Source: Gemmatimonadota bacterium | GTDB taxonomy: Bacteria > Gemmatimonadota > Gemmatimonadetes > Gemmatimonadales > GWC2-71-9 | Direction of reading: 5' to 3' | Assembly (NCBI GenBank): GCA_025360265.1 | Contig: JANYCP010000358.1 | Span: forward strand, 1-7,366 | Length of the DNA stretch: 7,366 bases | Shown: positions 1 to 6,771 of the stretch, piece by piece | How the letters are laid out: each line of letters opens with the position of its first letter | How positions within the stretch are numbered: position 1 is the first letter of the stretch | Translations under genes and position numbers: made by a program | The notes under the pieces: generated by a model | Database searches by the model: none | Told to the model about the DNA's origin: nothing | Seen by the model: the letters and a program-made list of their open reading frames with translations, nothing else

Positions 1-33
1 ATTGATTCGCTGCCAACGGTCAAGAAGCCGTGA
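1..33 (+). CDS. 3' tail of an upstream plus-strand gene (partial, tentative)
   Basis: Frame 1 reads through the first ten codons (IDSLPTVKKP) and stops at TGA 31-33. That TGA overlaps the GTG start of the next gene in a GTGA arrangement, the same junction used twice in the minus-strand cluster of this window. This makes it plausible that a co-transcribed gene lies to the left. Ten codons are too few to identify a product, and an open frame of this length could occur by chance. The overlap geometry is the only support. Confidence 0.45.
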   Translation: MDSLPTVKKP

Positions 34-1595
34 CGTTGTCGCGGCGAGCGTGCTATGCGCTATTCGCCGTGGCGGTGGCGCTGGCGATGGGACTTTCGCT
101 GCGCAACGGTTTCGTGTACGACGACCTCCCCGCCATTGTCCACAACACGCGCATCACCGATCCCGGCAACTGGCTCACGATTCCGCATGCGCCATACTGG
201 CTTGGCACCTTGTGGCGGCCGTTCACGGTGTCGATGTATGCGGTGCAGTGGCTAGTCGGACGGGGTGCGCCATGGTTCTTTCATCTGACATCGCTGCTTG
301 TGTGCTTCGCGGTGGGGGTGCTCCTCTTTCGCCTTATGGTGAGGCTTGGGGTTGAGAGGGCCACCGCTTGCGCGGTGGCGACGCTCTTTTTGGTTCATCC
401 CGTTCACGTTGAGGCTGTTGCGAACAGCGTCGGGCAGGCAGAGCTGTGGGCGGCGTTGTGGGTGATTGCGGCAACGCTCGTATATGTGAAAGCACGACAA
501 GCGCATGGCGAGCAGCGTGCGCTGTTGCCGTTGCTCGGCCTGGTGGCGCTCGGCATTGTGTCGAAGGAGCAAGGATTCGTGGCGCCGTTGTTGTTGGCGG
601 GCGCCGAGTGGGTGCTGTTCGCCGATAGGGGAGAGGCGTGGCGTGCCCGGGTGAGGTTGCTGGTGCCGGTTACCGCACTGGCAGCGCTGCTCTTTGTAGT
701 GCGCGGCATCCTGCTCAACAGCAACATTGGCGAGACGGCTGCGGTGGCATTGCGCCCGCTCACTCCGATCGGCCGTGCGGTAACCTTCCTTGGCGTGGTG
801 CCTGAGTGGGCTCGGCTGATTCTGTTCCCGCTGCATCTGCAGGCGGATTACGGTCCGCCGGGGATTCCGGTGGGCGGGCCGATCACGTTGCGCCACTTGA
901 TCGGGTTGGCGCTGGTGGTGGGCTTCGTGGCGTTGTTCCTCCGGCTACGGAAAAGGACGCCAGTGGCGGCATTCGGCTTGTTGTTCGCGGCCGTTGCACT
1001 CGCGCCCGTGAGCAACTTGCTGACACCCACCGGAATCGTGATGGCGGAGCGGGTCCTCTTCCTGCCGACTGTGGGATTCGCGATCGCGCTGAGTTCGCTG
1101 CGGCCGACGCGGGCAATGTTGGCCATTGTCGCGATCATCGCCATCGGATTCACGGCCCGCTCCGCCATACGCGTCGCCACCTGGCGCTCGCAGGATCGCT
1201 TCTTCACCGATATCACGCTTGACGGTGCCAACGCGTATCGCGGCTGGAAGGTGGCTGCCGAGTATTGGGACGAGCAGCACGACCGGGCGCGGGCCGTGGC
1301 CGATCTCAAGCACTCGATCGAGCTATGGCCGCATGACTATGAAGTGTTTGAGCGGCTAGGACAGATCTACCGGCAGGATGGACACTGTGACGCAGCGATT
1401 CCACTCTTTCAGTCGGGCGTGGCGGCCGCGCCGGATGTGTCGAGTGTGCGGGCGAAGCTGATCGAGTGTTTGCTGACCGAGAAGCGGTGGGATGAGGCGC
1501 AGCAGGCAGCCGACGAGGGCGTTGCAGCGGGTCAGGATGAGTTCAAGCCGATGCAGGACAGGGTGCGGAGGATGCGGGAAAAAGAGCGCAACTAG
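30..1595 (+). CDS. TMTC-like polytopic GT-C membrane protein with C-terminal TPR domain
   Basis: 521 aa, starting at GTG 30. An in-frame TGA at 3-5 limits the start, and the GTGA overlap with the preceding frame favours 30; no strong Shine-Dalgarno is visible. About 11-12 hydrophobic helices occupy residues 8-377. Motifs resemble the TMTC/DUF1736 class: FVYDD (28-32, paired acids in the first outer loop), LWRP (61-64), HPVHVEAVANSVGQAE (123-138), SKEQG (178-182) and AERVLFLPTVGF (339-350). Residues about 402-503 form two or three TPR-like helical repeats, for example 436-469. Eukaryotic TMTC proteins O-mannosylate proteins in the ER lumen using dolichyl-phosphate-mannose. By analogy this protein may transfer a lipid-linked sugar at the outer face of the membrane, with the TPRs outside binding a substrate. 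That role is inference, since bacterial homologues are mostly uncharacterised. The gene converges on the minus-strand glycosylation cluster. Confidence 0.85.
   Translation: MTLSRRACYALFAVAVALAMGLSLRNGFVYDDLPAIVHNTRITDPGNWLTIPHAPYWLGTLWRPFTVSMYAVQWLVGRGAPWFFHLTSLLVCFAVGVLLFRLMVRLGVERATACAVATLFLVHPVHVEAVANSVGQAELWAALWVIAATLVYVKARQAHGEQRALLPLLGLVALGIVSKEQGFVAPLLLAGAEWVLFADRGEAWRARVRLLVPVTALAALLFVVRGILLNSNIGETAAVALRPLTPIGRAVTFLGVVPEWARLILFPLHLQADYGPPGIPVGGPITLRHLIGLALVVGFVALFLRLRKRTPVAAFGLLFAAVALAPVSNLLTPTGIVMAERVLFLPTVGFAIALSSLRPTRAMLAIVAIIAIGFTARSAIRVATWRSQDRFFTDITLDGANAYRGWKVAAEYWDEQHDRARAVADLKHSIELWPHDYEVFERLGQIYRQDGHCDAAIPLFQSGVAAAPDVSSVRAKLIECLLTEKRWDEAQQAADEGVAAGQDEFKPMQDRVRRMREKERN
1592..1595. 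other. Overlapping convergent stop codons (CTAG)
   Basis: The tetranucleotide CTAG supplies TAG at 1593-1595 to the plus-strand TMTC-like gene and TAG at 1594-1592 to the minus-strand methyltransferase gene. The two coding regions therefore overlap tail to tail by four bases, leaving no intergenic space for a dedicated terminator. No GC hairpin followed by a T-run was noticed next to it on either strand. Confidence 0.9.
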
Positions 1596-2281
1596 CCCTT
1601 CCGGCAGAGCACCATATACTGCCCACCCATCGGAATGCCGCTCATCAGCGGCTCGAGCGGCCGGAACATACGCAGCATCCGCGGAAAGTAGAATCGCGAC
1701 GTCGTGTCGAGCACCTCGAACCCCGCGCCAGTGAGCAGCCGCCGCGCCTCGGGCGGCGAGATGGTGATTGCGTCACGATCGAACTCGATGCGACTCATCA
1801 CGAGGCGCGTGCCCGGGTTCCAGGGATTGTTTTCCCAGAAACCGAAGAAGCCGTTGGATTTCAGCGATCCGTGCACCAGGGCCGCGGCCGCCGCACGCTG
1901 TGCCACAGGGATGTGATGGAATACGCCATTGCAGTACGCCGCGTCCCAGGATCCATCGGCGCGGTGGGCATTCACGTTCTCGAACCGAACTCGCGCTGAG
2001 CCGTGCTCCGCGCGGGCACGCGTGAGCAATCCTTCGGATACATCGATGCCGAGCACTTCCTGTGCGCCCGGCAATGTGAGCAACACTGACCCGGCGTTGC
2101 CGGTGCCACAACCAAAGTCGAGCACTCGCGGCACTTGTATTCCTCTCCGCGTGAGCGCCCGACCGAACCACGCCACCCGTTCGCGTAGAAAGAACGACGC
2201 ATCCTCGCCGGTGGCCGACACTCCGGCAGCAAGCGCTTCTTCGTATGATCTGTCAAACTGATCGAAGAGAGGTTCGCTCAT
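1592..2281 (-). CDS. Class I SAM-dependent methyltransferase
   Basis: 229 aa from ATG 2281. The Rossmann-fold signature is clear: motif I VLDFGCGTGN (53-62) for SAM binding, the acidic end of strand 2 in GIDVS (78-82), and a motif IV-like segment AYCNGVFHHIP (115-125). ENNPWNPGTRLV (150-161) followed by a conserved-looking FDRDA (167-171) forms the substrate-side region. No membrane helix or signal peptide is seen, so the protein is cytoplasmic. The length is normal for a small-molecule methyltransferase. It is the last gene of the minus-strand operon, and its ATG overlaps the stop of the glycosyltransferase gene (ATGA, 2278-2281). No strong Shine-Dalgarno precedes it, so translational coupling is likely. 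Position suggests methylation of a sugar, lipid carrier or related envelope intermediate, but the substrate cannot be read from the sequence. Confidence 0.88.
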   Translation of the reverse strand: MSEPLFDQFDRSYEEALAAGVSATGEDASFFLRERVAWFGRALTRRGIQVPRVLDFGCGTGNAGSVLLTLPGAQEVLGIDVSEGLLTRARAEHGSARVRFENVNAHRADGSWDAAYCNGVFHHIPVAQRAAAAALVHGSLKSNGFFGFWENNPWNPGTRLVMSRIEFDRDAITISPPEARRLLTGAGFEVLDTTSRFYFPRMLRMFRPLEPLMSGIPMGGQYMVLCRKG

Positions 2282-3477
2282 TCATGCACCGAACGGAGAA
2301 CTTCGCGGGTCGGGCGCTGCATGCCAAGCACGCTGAGAAAGAAGCTCGAGAGGACGGTCTGGAAGCCGAGCGCCATGAGTGTCACGCCCGGAATCACCCA
2401 GCGCATCGTCTGCGAGTAATCGAGCGAACCGAAGTTGACGGCGCGCCACGTGAGAATCGCGTGCACCAGAAGCACCACGCCAGCGGCCATGGCCAACACA
2501 CCCGCGATGATCCCCTTCTCGAGGTCGATCAGCGCGAAGCCCCGCTTCAGCCCCGTTGTCATCGGCATCAGTCCCTCGGCCGTAGCGAACGTCCATGCCG
2601 ATACAGCGAAGAGCACTGCCTGGTAACCCATGATGATGAAAAGTGATGCGAAGAGGAGCGTGTGCGCATCGAAATGCATCGGCCCGATCACCGACCGGGA
2701 AAGCACGAGCCAGTAGCCCACGGCGCCGAGGAGCATGAGGAGCAGCCCCGGTATCAAGAAGAGCCAGCGCGGGCTGTACAACAGGAAAAAACGGAGCGTG
2801 CGCCAGCCATCACGAAAGGTGCGCAGGTGCGGCGCGTGCGCGATTCTTCCATCGGGATGGAGCGTGATCGGGATTTCGGCGATATCGGCGCCAAAGAGAC
2901 TCGCCTTGATCAGCATCTCCGTGGCGAACTCCATGCCGGTGCAACGCAGGTCGAGCTGGTTGTAGAAGTCGCGCTTGAAGGCGCGCATGCCGCAGTACAC
3001 GTCGCTGACCGGCACCTTGAACCAGATGTTTGCCATCCGGGTGAACATTGGATTGCCCCACCAGCGATGCAGCAGCGGCATGGCTCCCGGCAACACGGTG
3101 CCGCCGCCACGCGGCAGGCGGCATCCCTGCACCAGATCGTGCCCTTCCTTCAGGCGGTCGTAGAAATCGCCGATGACGGTGAAATCGTAGCTGTCGTCGG
3201 CGTCGCCCATGAGGACCCAGCGTCCGTGCGCTGCCGAGATACCGCCGCGAAGCGCGTTGCCGTAGCCGCGCGCCGCGACGTCGACGACGCGGGCGCCAAG
3301 GGAGCGGGCGATCTCCTGCGACCCGTCGACCGAACCGTTGTCGGCAACGATGACTTCGCCGCGAATGCCTCGGCGCTTGAGCGCCTCGAGCGCCTTGCCC
3401 ACGCAGGTGGCGAGCGTGTCACGCTCGTTGAGGCATGGCATGACGACCGAGAGTTCGATGCCGGTGCCTTCGTTCAC
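2278..3477 (-). CDS. DPM1-like family 2 glycosyltransferase with C-terminal membrane domain
   Basis: 399 aa. The N-terminal GT-A domain (about 8-225) has the hallmarks of polyprenyl-phosphate hexosyltransferases: VVMPCLNE (11-18), VADNGSVDGS (44-53), GYGNALRGG (71-79), GDADDSYDF (91-99, the DXD metal/nucleotide-sugar site) and SDVYCGMRAFKRD (158-170). Four hydrophobic segments follow at about 237-260, 273-297, 322-345 and 363-392, placing the enzyme at the inner membrane with its catalytic face in the cytoplasm. The start is GTG 3477, preceded at a 5-nt spacing by GAGG, which overlaps the upstream stop codon. Family members move a sugar from a nucleotide donor to polyprenyl phosphate. The product could feed the two GT-C-like proteins encoded just upstream. 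The sugar is unknown, and DPM-like similarity does not by itself prove mannose. It overlaps the methyltransferase gene by 4 nt. Confidence 0.9.
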   Translation of the reverse strand: MNEGTGIELSVVMPCLNERDTLATCVGKALEALKRRGIRGEVIVADNGSVDGSQEIARSLGARVVDVAARGYGNALRGGISAAHGRWVLMGDADDSYDFTVIGDFYDRLKEGHDLVQGCRLPRGGGTVLPGAMPLLHRWWGNPMFTRMANIWFKVPVSDVYCGMRAFKRDFYNQLDLRCTGMEFATEMLIKASLFGADIAEIPITLHPDGRIAHAPHLRTFRDGWRTLRFFLLYSPRWLFLIPGLLLMLLGAVGYWLVLSRSVIGPMHFDAHTLLFASLFIIMGYQAVLFAVSAWTFATAEGLMPMTTGLKRGFALIDLEKGIIAGVLAMAAGVVLLVHAILTWRAVNFGSLDYSQTMRWVIPGVTLMALGFQTVLSSFFLSVLGMQRPTREVLRSVHE

Positions 3478-3482
3478 GCGCG

Positions 3483-3486
3483 CCTC
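3483..3486 (-). promoter_or_regulatory. Shine-Dalgarno GAGG for the DPM1-like gene
   Basis: Read on the minus strand, GAGG sits five bases before GTG 3477 and partly overlaps the TGA stop (3487-3485) of the preceding gene. It fixes the unusual GTG start. It is the clearest ribosome binding site in the window and serves the only junction in the cluster that is not a 4-nt overlap. Confidence 0.65.
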
Positions 3487-5197
3487 ACGGAGTGACCGGT
3501 GGGTAGGGACGAACGGTGTACGGTCCGGAATCGTCGTTCACTTCGACGAGCCAGACGGAACGATCATGATAGTAGTCGAGCAACGGCTTGTTGCCGGCTT
3601 TGCCAAGATCGCGCGCCCAGACGACCGGCGATGCGTCGATGTTGGCGGCGTTGTACACCCATTCATTTCCCGAGCCGTGCTCGGCGCCGTATCGAACGAC
3701 GATCACGTTGCGAGCGTTGTGTGCCGCGAGTGTATCGGCAATGAGCTGGCGCTGGCGCGGCCACTTAAGCAGGAGGTCCGAATCCGCCGACTGGCTCGCA
3801 TGGGATGCCAGCGACCGTACAATCTGTCGTGAACCCATTCCGAACCAGGCAACTACAACGACTATTGCGATCCACCGACCGACCGGTCGTGCCGCAATCG
3901 TCAGAGTTGCCAGCCATCGAAGCGACCCACCGTACAGCGCGAGCAGCAGGCCGACAATCGGCGCCGCGTAGTGCGGCAGGAAGTAGGCACAGAGCCCCAT
4001 CCCGAATACCGATGCCGCGATGGTCACCACGGCAAACCGGTTCCACCGGTCTTTCATGCCAAAAGGAATCAGGAGAAATGGCAGCAGCAGCGCCGCCGGG
4101 ATGGCGATCTCCACGAACTCAGTGACGAAACTCTCGATGAAATCGACACGACCGCCGAACGATTTTGCTGCCTGATAGGTCGAGTCTTCCCAGTGCATGT
4201 AAGCCTGCACAGTGGGATCGGCCGCAGGCGCCCGGGTTGCCGGTGGCTGCCACAGAAAGAGTGGCGCACCGCCCCGCGCCTGCTGGTACACGGTGTACGG
4301 CAGCGTGTGCCAGTTCCCCGTCACGGCATTGTTGTAGGTGCCCATGCAGATCAACCCGGCCGTGCCAACGGCCGCGATTGGCGCGACCACCGCTCGCAAC
4401 TTCCAGCGGAGGCTGTTCTCATGATCATGCCACAGCCAGTGCGCCAGCACTGCAAGAACTGCCAGCGCGAGTATGGCTCCTTCGTATGGTCTGGAGTTCG
4501 CGAGCAGGACGAGACCTGCTCCAAGCGCGAGAGCCGGGATGGTAGCGGCCAGCACAGAGCGAGTGGAGTTCGTTCCGTCAGGTGAGTCGGCTGGCGCGTC
4601 GCTGATATCCCAACCCGAGCGTCTCCGACTCAAGCCTTCCGGAACGAACCCCTCGCTCTGTGCCGGTCGCGTGGCGATGATTCTGCGGATTGCGCCGAGC
4701 GTCAGTGCGCCGGCACCCGCGGCGACTGCGCCGCCCCAGAATGAGTAGCTCCAGTAACTGAGTGCGGCGTATGGTGCGAACGCCAGTGCGACAGCGAACC
4801 CCCAGCCCCTGCCAAGCCAGGCCTGTAGCATCCAGCAAATCGCGACACACATGAACATGAAGCCAAGCCACACGCCGGCGATCGGGCGACCGAAGAGCTT
4901 CCATCCGGTTGCGATCACCAGTGCATTCGCCGGTGGATACTTGGAAGCGTAGGTCGGCTGCTGCAGCACATGAAACGTATCGAAGTGCCGCCATAGCGGG
5001 TGAGGCGGATTGGTGAGCTGTCCGTGGAGAAAGGTGTCGGCACCGAGCAGGTAGCTGTATTCGTCGTGTTCGAGCGGCGGCGGGAAGTCGTTGGCGATGG
5101 TTACCGCGGCCGCGCACGCGAGCGACACCATGGCGACCACGATTCCGGCTGGCACTGGCCGCACGATCCAGCTGAGCCAGCGCACACCCCGGTTCAC
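3485..5197 (-). CDS. Polytopic GT-C-like membrane glycosyltransferase, 570 aa, with translated palindromic insertion
   Basis: 570 aa from GTG 5197. That codon overlaps the TGA of the upstream gene (GTGA, 5194-5197). The frame stays open to 5461, but that extension lies inside the upstream gene and is Arg/His-rich without the look of a membrane protein. Helix 1 (about 16-35) is followed by an outer loop with HDEYSYLLGADTF (44-56), including the acidic Asp45-Glu46 pair expected in GT-C enzymes, then PTYASKYPPANAL (81-93). About ten hydrophobic segments continue to about residue 455, and LLANSRPYEG (231-240) is a distinctive motif. A C-terminal soluble domain (about 465-570) carries VVRYGAEHGSGNEWVYN (500-516), ASPVVWARD (522-530) and DRSVWLVE (545-552). 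GT-C proteins use polyprenyl-linked sugars outside the membrane; donor and acceptor here are unknown. Residues 179-215 are a hydrophilic loop encoded by an inverted repeat and look inserted. The next gene follows after 7 nt. Confidence 0.82.
   Translation of the reverse strand: MNRGVRWLSWIVRPVPAGIVVAMVSLACAAAVTIANDFPPPLEHDEYSYLLGADTFLHGQLTNPPHPLWRHFDTFHVLQQPTYASKYPPANALVIATGWKLFGRPIAGVWLGFMFMCVAICWMLQAWLGRGWGFAVALAFAPYAALSYWSYSFWGGAVAAGAGALTLGAIRRIIATRPAQSEGFVPEGLSRRRSGWDISDAPADSPDGTNSTRSVLAATIPALALGAGLVLLANSRPYEGAILALAVLAVLAHWLWHDHENSLRWKLRAVVAPIAAVGTAGLICMGTYNNAVTGNWHTLPYTVYQQARGGAPLFLWQPPATRAPAADPTVQAYMHWEDSTYQAAKSFGGRVDFIESFVTEFVEIAIPAALLLPFLLIPFGMKDRWNRFAVVTIAASVFGMGLCAYFLPHYAAPIVGLLLALYGGSLRWLATLTIAARPVGRWIAIVVVVAWFGMGSRQIVRSLASHASQSADSDLLLKWPRQRQLIADTLAAHNARNVIVVRYGAEHGSGNEWVYNAANIDASPVVWARDLGKAGNKPLLDYYHDRSVWLVEVNDDSGPYTVRPYPPVTP
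4552..4663. repeat. 112-bp imperfect inverted repeat inside a coding sequence (REP/MITE-like)
   Basis: Two 39-nt arms (4552-4590 and 4625-4663) are imperfect reverse complements around a 34-nt spacer. On the plus strand the left arm contains GCACAGAGCGAG (4552-4563), TTCGTTCC (4569-4576) and TGAGTCGG (4583-4590). The same three blocks occur in the same order in the reverse complement of the right arm (4663-4652, 4648-4641, 4632-4625), giving at least 28 paired positions. Symmetry stops abruptly outside 4552 and 4663. The element lies in frame in the 570-aa gene: its right edge coincides with the first base of codon 179 and it ends one base into codon 216, adding a charged/polar loop between two membrane helices. 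No clear target duplication is visible. It resembles small palindromic elements that have entered genes; calling it mobile is inference. Confidence 0.75.
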
Positions 5198-6771
5198 TTC
5201 TTGTTCGCGGGTGTCCGCATCAACTCGCGCACCGCGGCTCCGGCCAGGTCGAGCGTCATGGTATCGTGCACCACAGCAAGTGTGTGCCAATCGCGCCATG
5301 AGTATTCCGAGACAATCTGCAGCGTGGCGTTGGGCAGTCGCCCGCAGCCATAGGAATAGCTCACGAATACCGGACCACCGGGTGCTGTGACGTCGGTGGT
5401 TGGCGTGAAGCGATCGCACGGTGCGGCAAGAAATGCGGCAGCCTTTGTGGTATCGATCCAACCGAGTGTGGCGCCGTACTCGCGCAACTCGTTGGCGGCG
5501 ACCGGAAGTCCGCGCGGGCCTTGCGGCGGGCTCAGCACCAGCAGCGTGTCATCGTGGGCGAAGCGTCCAGAGAAACGCGCCAGGTCGGCGTTGAGGCGCA
5601 GCGAAGCTGCCGCCGATTCCACCGACCGGTTCGCTGCGATCGCCGCGTAGCCGGGCACGGCCACGATCGCGATCACTGCAAAGGCACGTCGGACGCCTCC
5701 GGCCGTGAGCAGTTCATCGATCGCAGCAGCATATAGCAGCAACGGGCCAATGAAAAACGGCAGGCCGTAGAACGAATCGAACTTGGGCCACGGCAGGTAC
5801 ACCGCTGCGCCGATAATCGCTGGCAGCGCGCCAATGATCATCACCACAGCGAGACGGGTATCGGCAGCGCGTCGCCGCAGTCGCGTGGTGAGTCCGAGCA
5901 CCAATGCGAGGATTGCGGCGACATTGGCGGGATAGAGCAGGCCGAGGGCCGCGTCAGCACCGGGCCGCACCGGGAGCGTGATGGCAAGAAGGTTGGCGCC
6001 AAACCGGCTGAGCGACAGCGCACCGCTGCCATATGCCATGCCGTAGCCGGTTGCTTCGGGTTGTGCGCGGATGATGCGGAGCAGGAGCGCTTCCGCGATG
6101 ACAACAATCAGCAGTAGTGTGCCGAGAACGATGTGACGGCGCATGATGAGCGGCTCGCCTTCTTCCCTGTTCCATGCCACGGCAATCAGCAGTACCACCG
6201 CGCCGAGCGAGCCGGCGACTTCCTTGCTGAGGAACGCCATGGCAACAAGCACCGTGATCCAGCATGCGGCGCGCTGCCAACGCGCTGTCGCGGAATAAGT
6301 CGTCGCGATGCAGGCCGCGCCGAGAATCGCGGCGAGCGCCTGCGGTTCGGCCATCAACTGGACCCAGGCGCGCACTGCCGGCGTCGCCACGACGAGTACC
6401 ATGGCGGCCGCAATTCCAGCAATCAACGTCAATCCGATCCGCCGGCAGAGCAACACCACCAGCGCCAGGTCGACCGACATCCACGCAACGCGGAGCCATT
6501 GCCAACCGCCAGCATCGGTGCCGAACCAGCCGTACTGGATTACGAAGGTCCCGTAGAAGAGTGGATTGGTCCGGCCGTGGTGCGCGTAATAGCCGAGCAA
6601 TGCGATGAATTGCTGCCACGCGCCGGTGGTGCGCTGGAGGATGGGGAGAAACTCGCGGAAGTCCCAGATGTCGAGCGGCAGCTTGGCCCAAGGGTGGTAG
6701 ATCAGCAGCGCCAGGCCCAGCGGCAACACCATCAAGAGCCAGAGTGTGGGGTGCTTTCCGGTCCGGTTCAC
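5194..6771 (-). CDS. Polytopic GT-C-like membrane protein, 525 aa
   Basis: 525 aa from GTG 6771, which overlaps the stop of the upstream glycosyltransferase (GTGA, 6768-6771). The frame is open to 6870, but the extra 33 residues (Ala/Arg-rich) lie inside that gene. Helix 1 is at about 9-25. The first outer loop has DIWDFREFLPIL (34-45) with two Asp residues, in keeping with GT-C enzymes such as ArnT/PMT. About ten further hydrophobic segments run to about 380. MAEPQALAAIL (140-150) and LSKEVAG (181-187) recall conserved loops of GT-C/TMTC-type proteins; the latter parallels SKEQG in the plus-strand gene. Residues about 385-525 form a non-membrane C-terminal domain. It probably transfers a sugar from a polyprenyl-phosphate donor on the outer side of the membrane, perhaps the product of the flanking family 2 enzymes. 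The family match is weaker than for its neighbours, and it could be an uncharacterised membrane protein of glycan assembly. Confidence 0.75.
   Translation of the reverse strand: MNRTGKHPTLWLLMVLPLGLALLIYHPWAKLPLDIWDFREFLPILQRTTGAWQQFIALLGYYAHHGRTNPLFYGTFVIQYGWFGTDAGGWQWLRVAWMSVDLALVVLLCRRIGLTLIAGIAAAMVLVVATPAVRAWVQLMAEPQALAAILGAACIATTYSATARWQRAACWITVLVAMAFLSKEVAGSLGAVVLLIAVAWNREEGEPLIMRRHIVLGTLLLIVVIAEALLLRIIRAQPEATGYGMAYGSGALSLSRFGANLLAITLPVRPGADAALGLLYPANVAAILALVLGLTTRLRRRAADTRLAVVMIIGALPAIIGAAVYLPWPKFDSFYGLPFFIGPLLLYAAAIDELLTAGGVRRAFAVIAIVAVPGYAAIAANRSVESAAASLRLNADLARFSGRFAHDDTLLVLSPPQGPRGLPVAANELREYGATLGWIDTTKAAAFLAAPCDRFTPTTDVTAPGGPVFVSYSYGCGRLPNATLQIVSEYSWRDWHTLAVVHDTMTLDLAGAAVRELMRTPANKK

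Noticed and set aside
252..896. 214-codon minus-strand open frame opposite the TMTC-like gene
   Set aside because: It is Arg/Gln/His-rich with no domain, sits antisense to a gene with clear family motifs, and such long shadow frames are expected at this GC content.
1738..1757. GCCGCC / GGCGGC hairpin near the end of the methyltransferase gene
   Set aside because: Six GC pairs in Ala/Arg/Pro codons, with no U-tract; not a credible terminator.
3099..3123. Short hairpin (TGCCGCC / GGCGGCA, 11-nt loop) in the DPM1-like gene
   Set aside because: Seven GC-only pairs within Gly/Arg/Pro codons are expected by chance at this composition; no T-run follows and it lies mid-gene.
2662..3495. 277-codon plus-strand open frame opposite the DPM1-like gene
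   Set aside because: Its composition is that of a GC-rich antisense shadow, and the opposite strand has all expected glycosyltransferase motifs.
5198..5461. 88-codon N-terminal extension of the 570-aa membrane protein
   Set aside because: It lies inside the upstream gene, is rich in Arg/His/Cys unlike the rest, and GTG 5197 with a GTGA overlap and a following membrane helix is a much better start.
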